DNA of 64,000 nt from DASSUW01 sp963849695. Its GTDB lineage: Bacteria; Actinomycetota; Thermoleophilia; Solirubrobacterales; Solirubrobacteraceae. The DNA lies in assembly GCA_963849695.1 (NCBI GenBank), contig CAWKIT010000004.1:1-64000 (forward strand), written 5' to 3'. Made by a program: the position numbers and the translations under genes. How positions within the stretch are numbered: the first letter of the stretch is position 1; every line of letters begins with the position of its first letter. Below, piece by piece: positions 15,754 through 24,628 of this stretch. The notes under the pieces are model-generated. The model was not told the DNA's origin and did no database searches. It saw only the letters and a list, made by a program, of their open reading frames with translations.

Positions 15754-18700
15754 CTACCGCTCTCCCGGCATCTTGGCCGGGTTGACCGAGACCGGCTTCG
15801 TGAGGTCGAGCGCCGTACGGATGATGCGCGTCTGCGACGCCGTGTGGGCGGCCGGGTAGCCCTCGCCGGGCGAGGCGCGTTCGGGCCGGCCGACGTAGCC
15901 GAACTCGAGCGGCGCCGGCAGGATGTGCAGCAGTCGCGGTGACATGTGGGCGCGGGCGCCCATGTTGCGCGGCTCCTCCTGCGCCCACACCACCTCGCGC
16001 AGGTTCGGGTAGCGCGCCACCTCGTCGAGGATCTGCTGCTGCGGGAACGGATACAGCAGCTCGACGCGCGAGATCGCCACGCCCTCGTTGTTCTCGCGCG
16101 TCGCGTGGCCCTTGAGGTCGTAGTAGATCTTCCCGGAGCACAGCACGAGCCGGGTGACCTTGTCGACGTCGATCCGCGGCTCGCTCAGCACCGGGAAGAA
16201 GCGCGACTCGGCCAGGTGCTCGATCCGCGACGTCGCCTGCGGCATCCGCAGCAGCGACTTCGGGGTCATGATCACCAGCGGGCGCTGCTTGGCCACGCGC
16301 GCCTGCCGTCGCAGGAGGTGGAAGTACTGCGCCGGCGTGGTGAGGTTGGCGACGCGGATGTTCCCCTCGGCGGCGAGGATCAGGAACCGCTCGAGCCGTG
16401 CCGACGAGTGCTCGGGCCCGGAGCCCTCGTAGCCGTGCGGCAGCAGCAGCGTGAGGCGCGTCGTCTGGCCCCACTTGGACAGCGCCGACACGATGAACTG
16501 GTCGACGATCACCTGCGCCGAGTTGACGAAGTCGCCGAACTGGGCCTCCCACAGCACGAGCGTCTCCGGCGCCTCCATCGAGTAGCCGTACTCGAAGCCC
16601 AGGCAGGCGATCTCGGACAGCGGCGAGTTGTGCAGCTCCATCGGCGCCTGGGCCGAGGGCAGGCTCTGGATCGGGGAGATCCGCTGTCCGGTCTTGAAGT
16701 CGTGCAGCACGAGGTGGCGCTGGGAGAAGGTCCCCCGCTCGGAGTCCTGGCCGGTGAGGCGCACCGGCGTGCCCTCTGTGAGCAGCGAGGCGAAGGCGAG
16801 TGCCTCGGCGTGCGCCCAGTCGATGCCGCCGTCGGGCCCGACCGTCTCGCGCCGCCGCTCGAGCTGCTTGATCAGCTTCGGATGGACGGTGAAGCCCTCC
16901 GGCCAGGTCAGCAGCGCGTCGTTGAGCTCGCGCAGCGTCTCGGCGTCGACCGCGGTGCGGACCTCCGGGGATGGCGAGCGGTCGAGCTCGTAGCCGCCGG
17001 TCGGCTGCTCGGCGCCGGCGCCCGACAGCTCCTCCTTGAGCTCCTTGTGGCGCCGCGACAGCGAGTCCCAGATCTCCTGGGCGAGCGCGTCGGTCTCCTC
17101 CTGCGACATCACGCCCTGCTCGACGAGCTGGGCGGCGAAGAGCTCACGCGCCGGCGTCTTGCTCTTGACGATCGCCGCCATCTCCGGCTGCGTGTAGGCC
17201 GGCTCGTCGGCCTCGTTGTGCCCGAACCGGCGGTAGCCGATCAGGTCGATCATCACGTCGTGGCCGAACTCCTGCCGGAAGGCGAACGCGAGCCGCACGG
17301 CCGAGATGCAGGCCTCGACGTCGTCGGCGTTGACGTGGATGATCGGTACGTCGAAGCCCTTCGCGAGGTCCGAGGCCCAGCGGGTGGAGCGCGCGTCGTC
17401 CGGGTCGGTGGTGAAGCCGACCTGGTTGTTCTGGATGATGTGCAGGGTGCCGCCGACCGTGTAGCCGTCCAGCGCCTGCAGGTTCAGGGTCTCCGGGACG
17501 ACGCCCTGGCCCGGCAGCGCGGCGTCGCCGTGCAGGATGATCGCGATCGCGGCGTTGGTGTCGAGCGAGGCGTGCGGGCCCTTGCGCGAGGTCTGGATCG
17601 CGCGCGTGGAGCCCTCGACCACCGGTGAGACGTACTCGAGGTGGCTCGGGTTGGACTCCAGCCGCACGATCACCGAGCCGTCGTTCTCGAGCTGGTAGGT
17701 GCCCTGGGCGCCGTGGTGGTACTTGACGTCGCCGGTGCCGCCCTGCGGGATCGTGGTCACCGCCTCGATCGACGAGGCGCCCTCGAACTCGCGGAAGATC
17801 GTCTCGTAGGCGCGGCCGAGGTTGTGCGCGAGCACGTTCAGCCGGCCGCGGTGGGCCATCCCCAGCACGACCTCGCGCGCCCCGGCGGTCGCCGACAGCT
17901 GGATCATCTCGTCCAGCATCGGGACCGTCATGTCGAGGCCCTCGATCGAGAACTGCTTCTGGCCCAGATAGGCCTTGTGCATGAAGCGCTCGAGCGAGTC
18001 GACCTGGGTCAGCCGCCGCAGCAGCTTGCGCTTCTCGTCGTGTGACATCGGCGCGCGGAAGGCGCCGGACTCGATCTTCTCGCGCAGCCACATGCGCTGG
18101 CGGTGCGAGGCGATGTGCTCGATCTCGTAGGCGATCGTGCCGCAGTAGGTGTCACGTAGGTGCGGCAGCGCATCGGCCAGCGTGGCGCCCGGCACGTACG
18201 TCCGCAGGATCTTCGAGGGGATCTTGAGCATGATCTCCTCGGTCAGCCCGAGCGGCTCGGGGTCGAGCGCCGGGTCGCCCTCGGGCTCGGAGCCGAGCGG
18301 GTCGAGCTTCGCCGCGAGGTGACCGTGCGTGCGGTGCGCCTTGATCAGCGACGTGGCGGCCTGGACCGCCTGCAGCAGCTGCTCGCTCGGCGGCGCCTCC
18401 TCGACCACGGCATGCTCCGCGGTCGGCGGCTCGGCCGCGGGAGCCGGCGGGGCGGGCGCGGCCGCCGGCTCGACGCCGAGGTCGGAGAAGACCTGCTCGT
18501 AGAAGTCGTGCTCGCCCTGCAGATACTGCTCGACGACCTGCAGGAACTGGCCGGACTCGGCGCCCTGGATGATGCGATGGTCGTACGTCGACGTCATCGT
18601 CATCACCTTCTCGGCGCCCGCCACATTCGCCAGGCCCGGCGGGAAGCCGATCGCGCCGGTGGCCACGATCGTGCCCTGGCCGCTCATGAGCCGCGGGACG

Positions 18701-19944
18701 GAGGCGATCGTGCCGATCCCTCCCGGGTTCGTGAGCGAGAGGTTGGCGCCCTGCAGGTCGTCCGCGGTCAGCGAGTTGTCGCGCGCCCGCGTGATCAGGT
18801 CGTTGAAGGCGTCGAGGAACTCCGCGAACGACAGCCGGCCGGCGTCGCGGACCACCGGCACCATCAGCGTGCGGCCGCCGTCCTTGCGCTCGACGTCGAC
18901 CGCGATGCCGAGGTTGACCGCTCCCGCGTCGACCACGTGCGGCTTGCCGTCGATCTCCGTGAACGAGCGCGCCATCACCGGCATCTGCTCGGTGGCGGCG
19001 CGGGCGATGGCGAACGCGATCAGGTGCGTGAAGGAGACGCGGTGGCCGGCCTCCTTGAGCTGCTTGCGCCGGCTGTCGAGCGTCGCGACCGTGAGCGTGC
19101 GGAACGAGGTGGCGGTCGGGATCGCCCGCGACTCGTCCATGTAGCGCGCGAGCATCGCGCTCGCGCCCTTGAGCAGCGTGGCCTCGGGCGCGGCGGCGGC
19201 GCCGTTCTCGGCGGCCAGCACGTCGTCCTTGACGATCCGCCCGGCGGGCCCGGAGCCGTGGATCCTGCTCAGGTCGACGCCGAGCGCGTCGGCCACGCGG
19301 GCCGCCACCGGCGTGACCTTGACCTCGTCGGGGAGCTTCGGCGGCGCGCTCGCCTGCGGCCGCGGCGCGGCGGTCGGCTCCGGTGCCTTGGCGGGTGCGC
19401 TCGCGCCGTTCGAGGTGGTCATGCGCGCGATCACCTGGCCGACGGTCACCGTGTCGCCGGCCTGGGCCAGGACCTCCTCGATGGTCCCGGACGCGGGAGC
19501 CGGGACCTCGGCATCGACCTTGTCGGTCGAGATCTCGACGACGGTCTCGTCCTCCTCGACCGGCTCGCCGGGCTGCTTGGCCCACTCGAGGATCGTGCCC
19601 TCGCTGACGCTTTCGCCCATCGCCGGCATGACAATGTCTACGGTCTCGCCGGCCGGCTCGCCTTCGTCCGGCTTCGGCGGCGCCGCCCCGTTCCCATCGG
19701 GCTGGATCTCGGCCAGCACCGTGCCGACCTGCACCGTGTCGCCCTCGGTGGCGTGGATCTTCACGACCGTGCCCTCGGCCGGCGCGGGCACCTCGGCGTC
19801 GACTTTGTCGGTGGAGATCTCGACCAGTGTCTCGTCTTCTGAGACCTGGTCCCCTTCCTGCTTGTGCCACTCCAGGACGGTGCCCTCGGAAACCGAGTCA
19901 CCCATCGCAGGCATGGTCACTTCCACCGTGGTGTCGACCGCCAT
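15754..19944 (-). CDS. kgd: 2-oxoglutarate dehydrogenase E2-E1 fusion with two lipoyl domains
   Basis: 1396-residue single chain. Residues ~6-80 and ~102-175 are tandem lipoyl domains, each with the lipoate acceptor in EISTDKVDAEVPAP (Lys47 and Lys142). An E3-binding domain follows at ~209-246 (VTPVAARVADALGVDLSRIH, GPAGRIVKDDVL). The acyltransferase domain (~255-480) has catalytic His456 in YDHRIIQGAESGQFL. The ThDP-dependent E1 occupies ~520-1396, with HRTHGHLAAKLDPLG, MAHRGRLNVLAHNLGRAYE, HGDAALPGQGVVPETLNLQA and NNQVGFTT. It should convert 2-oxoglutarate to succinyl-CoA in the TCA cycle with Lpd encoded elsewhere. Mycobacterial KGD lacks lipoyl and E3-binding domains, so this one chain carries what is usually split between two proteins. 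Confidence 0.93.
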   Translation of the reverse strand: MAVDTTVEVTMPAMGDSVSEGTVLEWHKQEGDQVSEDETLVEISTDKVDAEVPAPAEGTVVKIHATEGDTVQVGTVLAEIQPDGNGAAPPKPDEGEPAGETVDIVMPAMGESVSEGTILEWAKQPGEPVEEDETVVEISTDKVDAEVPAPASGTIEEVLAQAGDTVTVGQVIARMTTSNGASAPAKAPEPTAAPRPQASAPPKLPDEVKVTPVAARVADALGVDLSRIHGSGPAGRIVKDDVLAAENGAAAAPEATLLKGASAMLARYMDESRAIPTATSFRTLTVATLDSRRKQLKEAGHRVSFTHLIAFAIARAATEQMPVMARSFTEIDGKPHVVDAGAVNLGIAVDVERKDGGRTLMVPVVRDAGRLSFAEFLDAFNDLITRARDNSLTADDLQGANLSLTNPGGIGTIASVPRLMSGQGTIVATGAIGFPPGLANVAGAEKVMTMTSTYDHRIIQGAESGQFLQVVEQYLQGEHDFYEQVFSDLGVEPAAAPAPPAPAAEPPTAEHAVVEEAPPSEQLLQAVQAATSLIKAHRTHGHLAAKLDPLGSEPEGDPALDPEPLGLTEEIMLKIPSKILRTYVPGATLADALPHLRDTYCGTIAYEIEHIASHRQRMWLREKIESGAFRAPMSHDEKRKLLRRLTQVDSLERFMHKAYLGQKQFSIEGLDMTVPMLDEMIQLSATAGAREVVLGMAHRGRLNVLAHNLGRAYETIFREFEGASSIEAVTTIPQGGTGDVKYHHGAQGTYQLENDGSVIVRLESNPSHLEYVSPVVEGSTRAIQTSRKGPHASLDTNAAIAIILHGDAALPGQGVVPETLNLQALDGYTVGGTLHIIQNNQVGFTTDPDDARSTRWASDLAKGFDVPIIHVNADDVEACISAVRLAFAFRQEFGHDVMIDLIGYRRFGHNEADEPAYTQPEMAAIVKSKTPARELFAAQLVEQGVMSQEETDALAQEIWDSLSRRHKELKEELSGAGAEQPTGGYELDRSPSPEVRTAVDAETLRELNDALLTWPEGFTVHPKLIKQLERRRETVGPDGGIDWAHAEALAFASLLTEGTPVRLTGQDSERGTFSQRHLVLHDFKTGQRISPIQSLPSAQAPMELHNSPLSEIACLGFEYGYSMEAPETLVLWEAQFGDFVNSAQVIVDQFIVSALSKWGQTTRLTLLLPHGYEGSGPEHSSARLERFLILAAEGNIRVANLTTPAQYFHLLRRQARVAKQRPLVIMTPKSLLRMPQATSRIEHLAESRFFPVLSEPRIDVDKVTRLVLCSGKIYYDLKGHATRENNEGVAISRVELLYPFPQQQILDEVARYPNLREVVWAQEEPRNMGARAHMSPRLLHILPAPLEFGYVGRPERASPGEGYPAAHTASQTRIIRTALDLTKPVSVNPAKMPGER

Positions 19945-19971
19945 GATTTCTGGTGTTAGACCATACCGCGT

Positions 19972-20268
19972 TCAGGCGACCCTTCCGGCAGGTGCAGCGC
20001 GCCTTTCGCAGACCACGAACGAGATGCTGCCGGCGAACGGCCCCACCCCCCCGACGACCGCGACCATCACGGCCAGCCAGAGCGGGATCACGCGCAGCCG
20101 GACGGCCACGATGCACAGCAGCGACATAGCGATCCAGCCGATCCCGTGCGCCCACCCGAGCACCGTGCGCAGCTCGTCCGGACCGTCTGAGAGCCACGTC
20201 ACGAGCAGGGCGAGATAGATCGCCGAGTGCGTGAACGAGAGGTACTTGAGGCGCGTGAAGGTGATCAC
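19972..20268 (-). CDS. DUF3817 small membrane protein
   Basis: 98 residues with three predicted helices: HSAIYLALLVTWLSDGP, WAHGIGWIAMSLLCIVAVRL and IPLWLAVMVAVVGGVGPFAG. The pattern matches DUF3817, integral membrane proteins of unknown role common in Actinobacteria. GTG at 20268 overlaps the NUDIX stop by four bases (GTGA), implying coupling. It ends 27 bp before the 2-oxoglutarate dehydrogenase start region on the same strand, so read-through into that gene is possible. Confidence 0.75.
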   Translation of the reverse strand: MITFTRLKYLSFTHSAIYLALLVTWLSDGPDELRTVLGWAHGIGWIAMSLLCIVAVRLRVIPLWLAVMVAVVGGVGPFAGSISFVVCERRAAPAGRVA

Positions 20269-20912
20269 GGCGCGAGCAGCGTGGCCATGTGGCGCAGCAC
20301 CGGGTCGGCCTCGCCGGGCCAGTCGGCGGGCTCGGCCGGCCACCAGGCGTGGGCGTCGTGCTCGGCGTCGCGCTCGACCTCGGCGCCCTCCGGCAGCCAG
20401 GCCTGGCCGACGAGCATGACCATGCCGCTGGGGAGCGAGACCAGGGCCTCGACCGCAAGCCGATCCGGCCGCACCGCCCACTCCTCCACGAGCTCGCGCG
20501 CCAGCGCCTCGACCGGGTCCTCGCCGACCTCGACCGAGCCGCCCGCGCCGAGTGCCCAGCGGCCGGCCCAGGTCGCCACCCAGGGGGCGCGGCGGCCGGC
20601 CAGCCAGCGCCCGGTGGTGTCACGCACCACGCAGAGCACCGACAGCGAGGCCGCCGCGTCATCGCCCAGCCGCACCGCCCACCGCATCGGCTGCAGCTCG
20701 AGCCGCAGGGCGTCCGCGTCGGCCTCGAACGAGCACAGCCGCGCCGCCAGGCCGTCGTGCGACGGCGAGCCGCGATCCTCGAGCTCGGCGATCGCGCGGT
20801 CGGCGTCCGCGCTCTGGCCGGCGTCGGGCTCGAACGAGTCCCGGAGCCAGCGCACGCTCACCTGGCCCCGCTGCCAGGGCCCGCGCGCGAGGATGCCGGG
20901 CGGGAAGGACAC
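20265..20912 (-). CDS. NUDIX hydrolase
   Basis: 215 residues. The Nudix box is intact at ~122-144: G-x5-E-x7-REL-x-EEW, read in GGSVEVGEDPVEALAREL then VEEWAV. The N-terminal ~90 residues are extra and not recognised. Nudix enzymes cleave nucleoside diphosphates linked to another moiety; substrate cannot be predicted. The GTG start at 20912 has the ribosome site GGGAGGG eight bases upstream, and that site lies within the stem of the 164-bp palindrome covering the whole upstream gap, so translation may be structure-controlled. Confidence 0.85.
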   Translation of the reverse strand: MSFPPGILARGPWQRGQVSVRWLRDSFEPDAGQSADADRAIAELEDRGSPSHDGLAARLCSFEADADALRLELQPMRWAVRLGDDAAASLSVLCVVRDTTGRWLAGRRAPWVATWAGRWALGAGGSVEVGEDPVEALARELVEEWAVRPDRLAVEALVSLPSGMVMLVGQAWLPEGAEVERDAEHDAHAWWPAEPADWPGEADPVLRHMATLLAP

Positions 20913-20914
20913 CT

Positions 20915-21078
20915 AGTGGGCCCTCCCGCAACGTTCCACCTGAAATCGGCGACCGCCGATCACCGCCATGCGGCGTCCTCGACCCTCGAAATCCCAGAGG
21001 GATTCCTTCGGGTCTGCGTCCTTGCCTGGCGGCGCCGGCGGCCGGTCTTTCAGGCGGAACGTCACGAGAGGACCCACT
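20915..21078. repeat. 164-bp imperfect palindrome filling a divergent promoter region
   Basis: 31-bp outer arms at 20915-20945 and 21048-21078 match except at five positions, all transitions. Read as RNA from the minus strand, those five become G-U pairs, so the stem stays fully paired. Inner arms (CCGCC...GGCGG, GACCC...GGGTC) and a terminal AATCCC-AGA-GGGATT hairpin continue to the centre, leaving a symmetric 12/12 internal bubble at 20969-20980 and 21016-21027. A perfect hairpin ATCGGCG-AC-CGCCGAT also lies in the left half. It ends 3 bp from one start codon and 6 bp from the other. Confidence 0.75.
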
Positions 21079-21083
21079 AAAGC

Positions 21084-21431
21084 GTGGAGGGTACCCTTCG
21101 GCTGGTGCCCAATCTCGACGCCTCCGCCAAGAACATGCAGGCCGTCTGCAAGGCCAAGGAGGTCCACGACAAGAGCTGCCCGTGGGGCGGCAAGGCCAAC
21201 CGGGTCCTCCTGTCGTGGTTCGATCTCGAGCGGATCGGCTGGGAGGAGGGCGACGTGATCTGCGGCCTGATCGTGGTCGGCGACGACAAGGTCGCGACCG
21301 GGATGATGCGCGTGACCTGCGACGCCGAGCCCGACGGCGGGCGCGAGGAGTCCGAGGAGGAGGTCGTGGAGGCCGTCAGCGAGCGCGAGCTGGTGACCGT
21401 CTCGCCCGCTGAGACGACCGGGCCTCGGTGA
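21084..21431 (+). CDS. Conserved-looking hypothetical protein
   Basis: 115 residues from GTG 21084, or 108 from GTG 21105 (VPNLDASAKNMQAV), which has GGAGGG at a long spacing of 13 bases. Not recognised. The core has two cysteines (AVCKAKEVHDKSCPWGGKAN), a hydrophobic strand (VLLSWFDLERIGWEEGDVIC) and a strongly acidic tail (REESEEEVVEAVSERE). No signal peptide or membrane segment. Its end overlaps the 3' end of the convergent exopolyphosphatase by 56 bp. The reading frame is supported by third-position G+C and by the lack of a better frame. Confidence 0.5.
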   Translation: MEGTLRLVPNLDASAKNMQAVCKAKEVHDKSCPWGGKANRVLLSWFDLERIGWEEGDVICGLIVVGDDKVATGMMRVTCDAEPDGGREESEEEVVEAVSERELVTVSPAETTGPR

Positions 21432-22911
21432 CCTCCAGGTCGCGGCCGAACGCCTGCCGGAACACCTCCTCCTCCTTCTGCGCCGCCCAGCGGGCGATCG
21501 CGACGTCCTCGTGCGCCTCGAGGCGCAGCGTCACGCGGCTGTCGTGCACCTGCACGTCCACGCGGTCGACCGCCTGGTCGCGCGAGCGCTCGAGCTGCTC
21601 GGCGAGCCGCAGGACGGCGGCGCAGCGGGCCAGCAGCTCCTCGTCGCCCTTGCGGCCGAGCGCGGAGAACTGCCCGAGCGTCGGCTCACCCTTGCGGTGA
21701 TAGCGCGCCATCTGGCCGATCAGCGCGGTCTCGCGCGGCGAGAAGCCCGGCAGCCCGGCGTTCAGGATCAGATAGCGCGAGTGCTTGTGGTGGTCGTCGT
21801 AGTCGACCGCCGTGCCGATGTCGTGCAGCATCGCCGCCGCCCACAGCAGCCCGCGCTCCTCCGCGTCGCCGCTGCCGAGCGCGTCCCACATCGACAGCGC
21901 CAGCTCCGCCACGTGCTCGGTGTGGGTCGGGTCGGCGTGGTACTGGGCGGCGAGGTTGCGGACCGAGTGCTCGCGGACGTTCTCGATCAGCGGCGGGTAG
22001 CGGCCGTCGAGCAGGGACGCGAAGAACACGCCCTCGCGCAGCCCGGCCTCGGTGACCTCCATGCAGTCGAAGCCGCCGGCGGCCATCACCGACTGCACGA
22101 CGAGCGCGCCGGCCAGGATCAGGTCGCCGCGCTCGGGCTTGATGCCCGGCACCTTCGCGCGCTCGGCCGGGGTCATGTCGGCCAGCTCGTCCACGAGCTC
22201 GTCGAGCACCTCCTTGCGCAGCGGGAAGCCCTGGACGCCGAACGACGGCAGGTCCTCGTGCAGCTCGGCCGCGGCGGCGAGGTTGCGGACGGTGCCGCCG
22301 ATGCCGGCGAGCGCGCCGCCGTCGTCCAGCCACGGCGCCGCCTCGAGCGACTCGGCGACGTGCGCCCGCAGCGCCTTCAGGTGCTTGGGCTTGACCTTCT
22401 CGCGCGCGAGGAAGCGCTCGGTCATGCGGACGGCGCCGAGCGGCCACGAGCGCATGTCGATCGCCTGGCGGTCCTCGACGCGGGTGAGCTGCATCGAGCC
22501 GCCGCCGATGTCGAGCGCCACGCCGTCGGTCAGCGTGGTCGAGTTGATCGCCGCCAGGTAGCCGTAGAACGCCTCCTCCTCGGTGGTCAGGACCTGCACG
22601 TCGAGCGCGGCGCGGCGCAGGAACTCGTCGCGGTTGGAGGCGTCGCGGATCGCCGAGGTGGCGACCGCCCGCACGTCGTCGATGCCGGTCGCGCGGCAGA
22701 AGTGCGCGTACAGCTCGGTCGTCTCGAGCGCACGCTCCATCGGCTCGGGCGCGAGCACTCCGGCGGCCTCGAGGCCCTCGCCGATCCGCACGGCCTCGTG
22801 GATCTCGTCGGTGCGCTTCCACCACCGGCCGGGCACCCAGGTGAAGACCACGAGCCGGAACGAGTTCGACCCGAGATCGACGACCGCGAGCCGCTGCTCC
22901 GTCACCGTCAT
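21376..22911 (-). CDS. ppx: Exopolyphosphatase Ppx/GppA with HD domain
   Basis: 511 residues. The ASKHA-type phosphatase core starts VVDLGSNSFRLVVFTW (phosphate 1 loop) and continues with EEEAFYGYLAAINST and the second loop ALDIGGGSMQLTRV. Gly-rich GIGGTVRNLA is also present. The C-terminal third is an HD-type helical domain (AAMLHDIGTAVDYDDHHKHS). It releases Pi from polyphosphate or the 5' phosphate of pppGpp; which one cannot be told. ATG 22911 (MTVTEQRLAVVD) is selected because longer frames add sequence unlike the family. Confidence 0.88.
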   Translation of the reverse strand: MTVTEQRLAVVDLGSNSFRLVVFTWVPGRWWKRTDEIHEAVRIGEGLEAAGVLAPEPMERALETTELYAHFCRATGIDDVRAVATSAIRDASNRDEFLRRAALDVQVLTTEEEAFYGYLAAINSTTLTDGVALDIGGGSMQLTRVEDRQAIDMRSWPLGAVRMTERFLAREKVKPKHLKALRAHVAESLEAAPWLDDGGALAGIGGTVRNLAAAAELHEDLPSFGVQGFPLRKEVLDELVDELADMTPAERAKVPGIKPERGDLILAGALVVQSVMAAGGFDCMEVTEAGLREGVFFASLLDGRYPPLIENVREHSVRNLAAQYHADPTHTEHVAELALSMWDALGSGDAEERGLLWAAAMLHDIGTAVDYDDHHKHSRYLILNAGLPGFSPRETALIGQMARYHRKGEPTLGQFSALGRKGDEELLARCAAVLRLAEQLERSRDQAVDRVDVQVHDSRVTLRLEAHEDVAIARWAAQKEEEVFRQAFGRDLEVTEARSSQRARRSPARAR

Positions 22912-23023
22912 GGCAGAGCGGGAGGCTATCGCCGGCTGAGGCTTGACGCCGAGGCCCTCGTTCCGGAAGGGTGCGGCGATCGCGCCGCGGGCAGTGCGCG
23001 GCCACGACGAGTAGGGGGAGTAG

Positions 23024-24586
23024 ATGAGGAGAGTCGTCGCGCTGGCGGTCGCCGGCGCTCTGACGTTCGCGGCGCCCGCCTGGGCGGATCGCGAGCACAG
23101 CACCAACAACACGTCGAAGAAGCTCCGCCAGGCGGTGACGGTGCCCGGCATCCTCGAGCACGAGAACGCCTTCCAGGACATCGCCGAGTTCACGGGAGGC
23201 AACCGCCTCTCCGGAGCGCCGGGCTATGACGCGTCGGCGCAGTACGTGGCCGAGCAGGCGGAGGCGGCGGGGCTCGAGGTCAGCACGCAGGAGTTCGACT
23301 ACGAGCTCGACCTGCTCGCCGACTACACGGCGCCGGTCCTGAGCATCGTGTCGGGCGGGCCGGCGCGAGCGTTCGTGCCGGGGATCGGGGGCACGCTGGG
23401 CAGCGACGGCGACTTCGGCACCATGTACGCGTCACCGTCCGGCGATCTCACCAGGCCCGTGTGGGCGGCCGACATCGATCTCGACCCGGCCACGGCGGCG
23501 AGCAACACGAGCGGCTGTCAGGCGGCGGACTATGCCGGGATGCCGCAGGGCGCGATCGTGATCCTGCAGGCGGGCACGTCGTGCACGCTCGGGACGAAGT
23601 TCTTCGGCGCGCAGCAGTTCGGCGCCGGGGCGATCGTCTTCTTCAACGCGCAAGCGGGCACGTGGATCAACGTCACCGGCATCTCGATCCCGTCCGTGGC
23701 GGCGAGGCTGGAGTCGGCAGCCGCGCTGGCCAACGGCGTCGAGAGGGGTAGCACCGGACTGACCGCCCGCTTGAAGGTCGACTGGCGGCCCGGCACCTAC
23801 CCGACGTCGAACGTGATCGCGGAGACGACCGAGGGTGATCCGGACAGCGTCATCGTCGTTGGCGCGCACCTGGACAGCGTCGGCGTGGGCCCGGGCATCA
23901 ACGACAACGGGTCGGGCTCGGCGACGATTCTCGAGATCGCGGAGCAGCTGCGCAAGGTCAAGCCGCGCAACAAGATCCGCTTCATCTGGTTCGGCGCCGA
24001 GGAGCACGGCCTGCTCGGTTCGGAGGCCTATGTCGACAGCCTGCCGCAGTCCGAGCGCGACAAGATCGCCGCGATGCTGAACTTCGACATGATCGGCTCG
24101 CCGAACTTCGTGCGCTTCGTGTACGACGGGGACCTGTCGGACTCCGAGCCGCCCGAGGGCGGGGCGCCTCCGGGTTCGGCGGAGATCGAGGAGCTCTTCC
24201 TCGACTACTTCGAGAGCCAGGGGCTCGAGACGGAGCCGACGGCGTTCGACGGCCGGTCGGACTACGGGCCGTTCATCTTCGCCGGCATCCCGGCCGGCGG
24301 ACTCTTCACCGGCGCCGAGGAGATCAAGACCGAGGAGCAGGCCGCGATCTACGGCGGCACGGCCGGGGAGCCGTATGACCCGTGCTACCACCTCGGCTGC
24401 GACGACATCGGCAACCTCGACCACACCGCGCTCGACCAGATGAGCGACGCGGCGGCGCACGCGACGATCACGCTGGCGCAGACCAAGCGGCTGTTCGAGT
24501 CGACGACGGCCGGCACCGGTGCGACGGGCACGGGCGCCGGTTCGACCGGCGGGCACCTCGACCTCGAGGCGCCGCCCGGCTTCTGA
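23024..24586 (+). CDS. Secreted M28-family zinc aminopeptidase with PA domain
   Basis: 520 residues. Signal peptide MRRVVALAVAGALTFAAPAWA cleaved near 21. A protease-associated insert (~130-240) carries GAIVILQAGTSCTLGTKFFG. The catalytic M28 domain shows two-zinc ligands His282 (VGAHLDSV), Asp294 (GINDNGSG), catalytic Glu326/Glu327 (FGAEEHGLLGSEAYV), Asp355 (NFDMIGSPN) and a late His in CYHLGCDDIGN. A Gly/Thr-rich tail ends the chain. It should release N-terminal amino acids from peptides outside the cell. Ribosome site AGGGGGA precedes ATG 23024. Confidence 0.9.
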   Translation: MRRVVALAVAGALTFAAPAWADREHSTNNTSKKLRQAVTVPGILEHENAFQDIAEFTGGNRLSGAPGYDASAQYVAEQAEAAGLEVSTQEFDYELDLLADYTAPVLSIVSGGPARAFVPGIGGTLGSDGDFGTMYASPSGDLTRPVWAADIDLDPATAASNTSGCQAADYAGMPQGAIVILQAGTSCTLGTKFFGAQQFGAGAIVFFNAQAGTWINVTGISIPSVAARLESAAALANGVERGSTGLTARLKVDWRPGTYPTSNVIAETTEGDPDSVIVVGAHLDSVGVGPGINDNGSGSATILEIAEQLRKVKPRNKIRFIWFGAEEHGLLGSEAYVDSLPQSERDKIAAMLNFDMIGSPNFVRFVYDGDLSDSEPPEGGAPPGSAEIEELFLDYFESQGLETEPTAFDGRSDYGPFIFAGIPAGGLFTGAEEIKTEEQAAIYGGTAGEPYDPCYHLGCDDIGNLDHTALDQMSDAAAHATITLAQTKRLFESTTAGTGATGTGAGSTGGHLDLEAPPGF

Positions 24587-24593
24587 GGGATCG

Positions 24594-24628
24594 GCGGGGT
24601 CGGGTCTCAGCCCGAGGCCCGGCCCCGC
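24594..24628. terminator. Bidirectional hairpin between M28 peptidase and glyoxalase I
   Basis: GCGGGGTCGGG (24594-24604) pairs with CCCGGCCCCGC (24618-24628) with one T-G wobble and a 13-base loop. It lies across the 20-bp convergent gap and the last codons of the glyoxalase gene. Confidence 0.5.

Noticed and set aside
20915..21078. Calling the palindrome a 6S or SRP RNA
   Set aside because: Rod shape and bubble are suggestive, and CTCCCGCAACG resembles part of 4.5S RNA, but the SRP GGAAGGAAGCA motif and 6S promoter-like bubble are absent.
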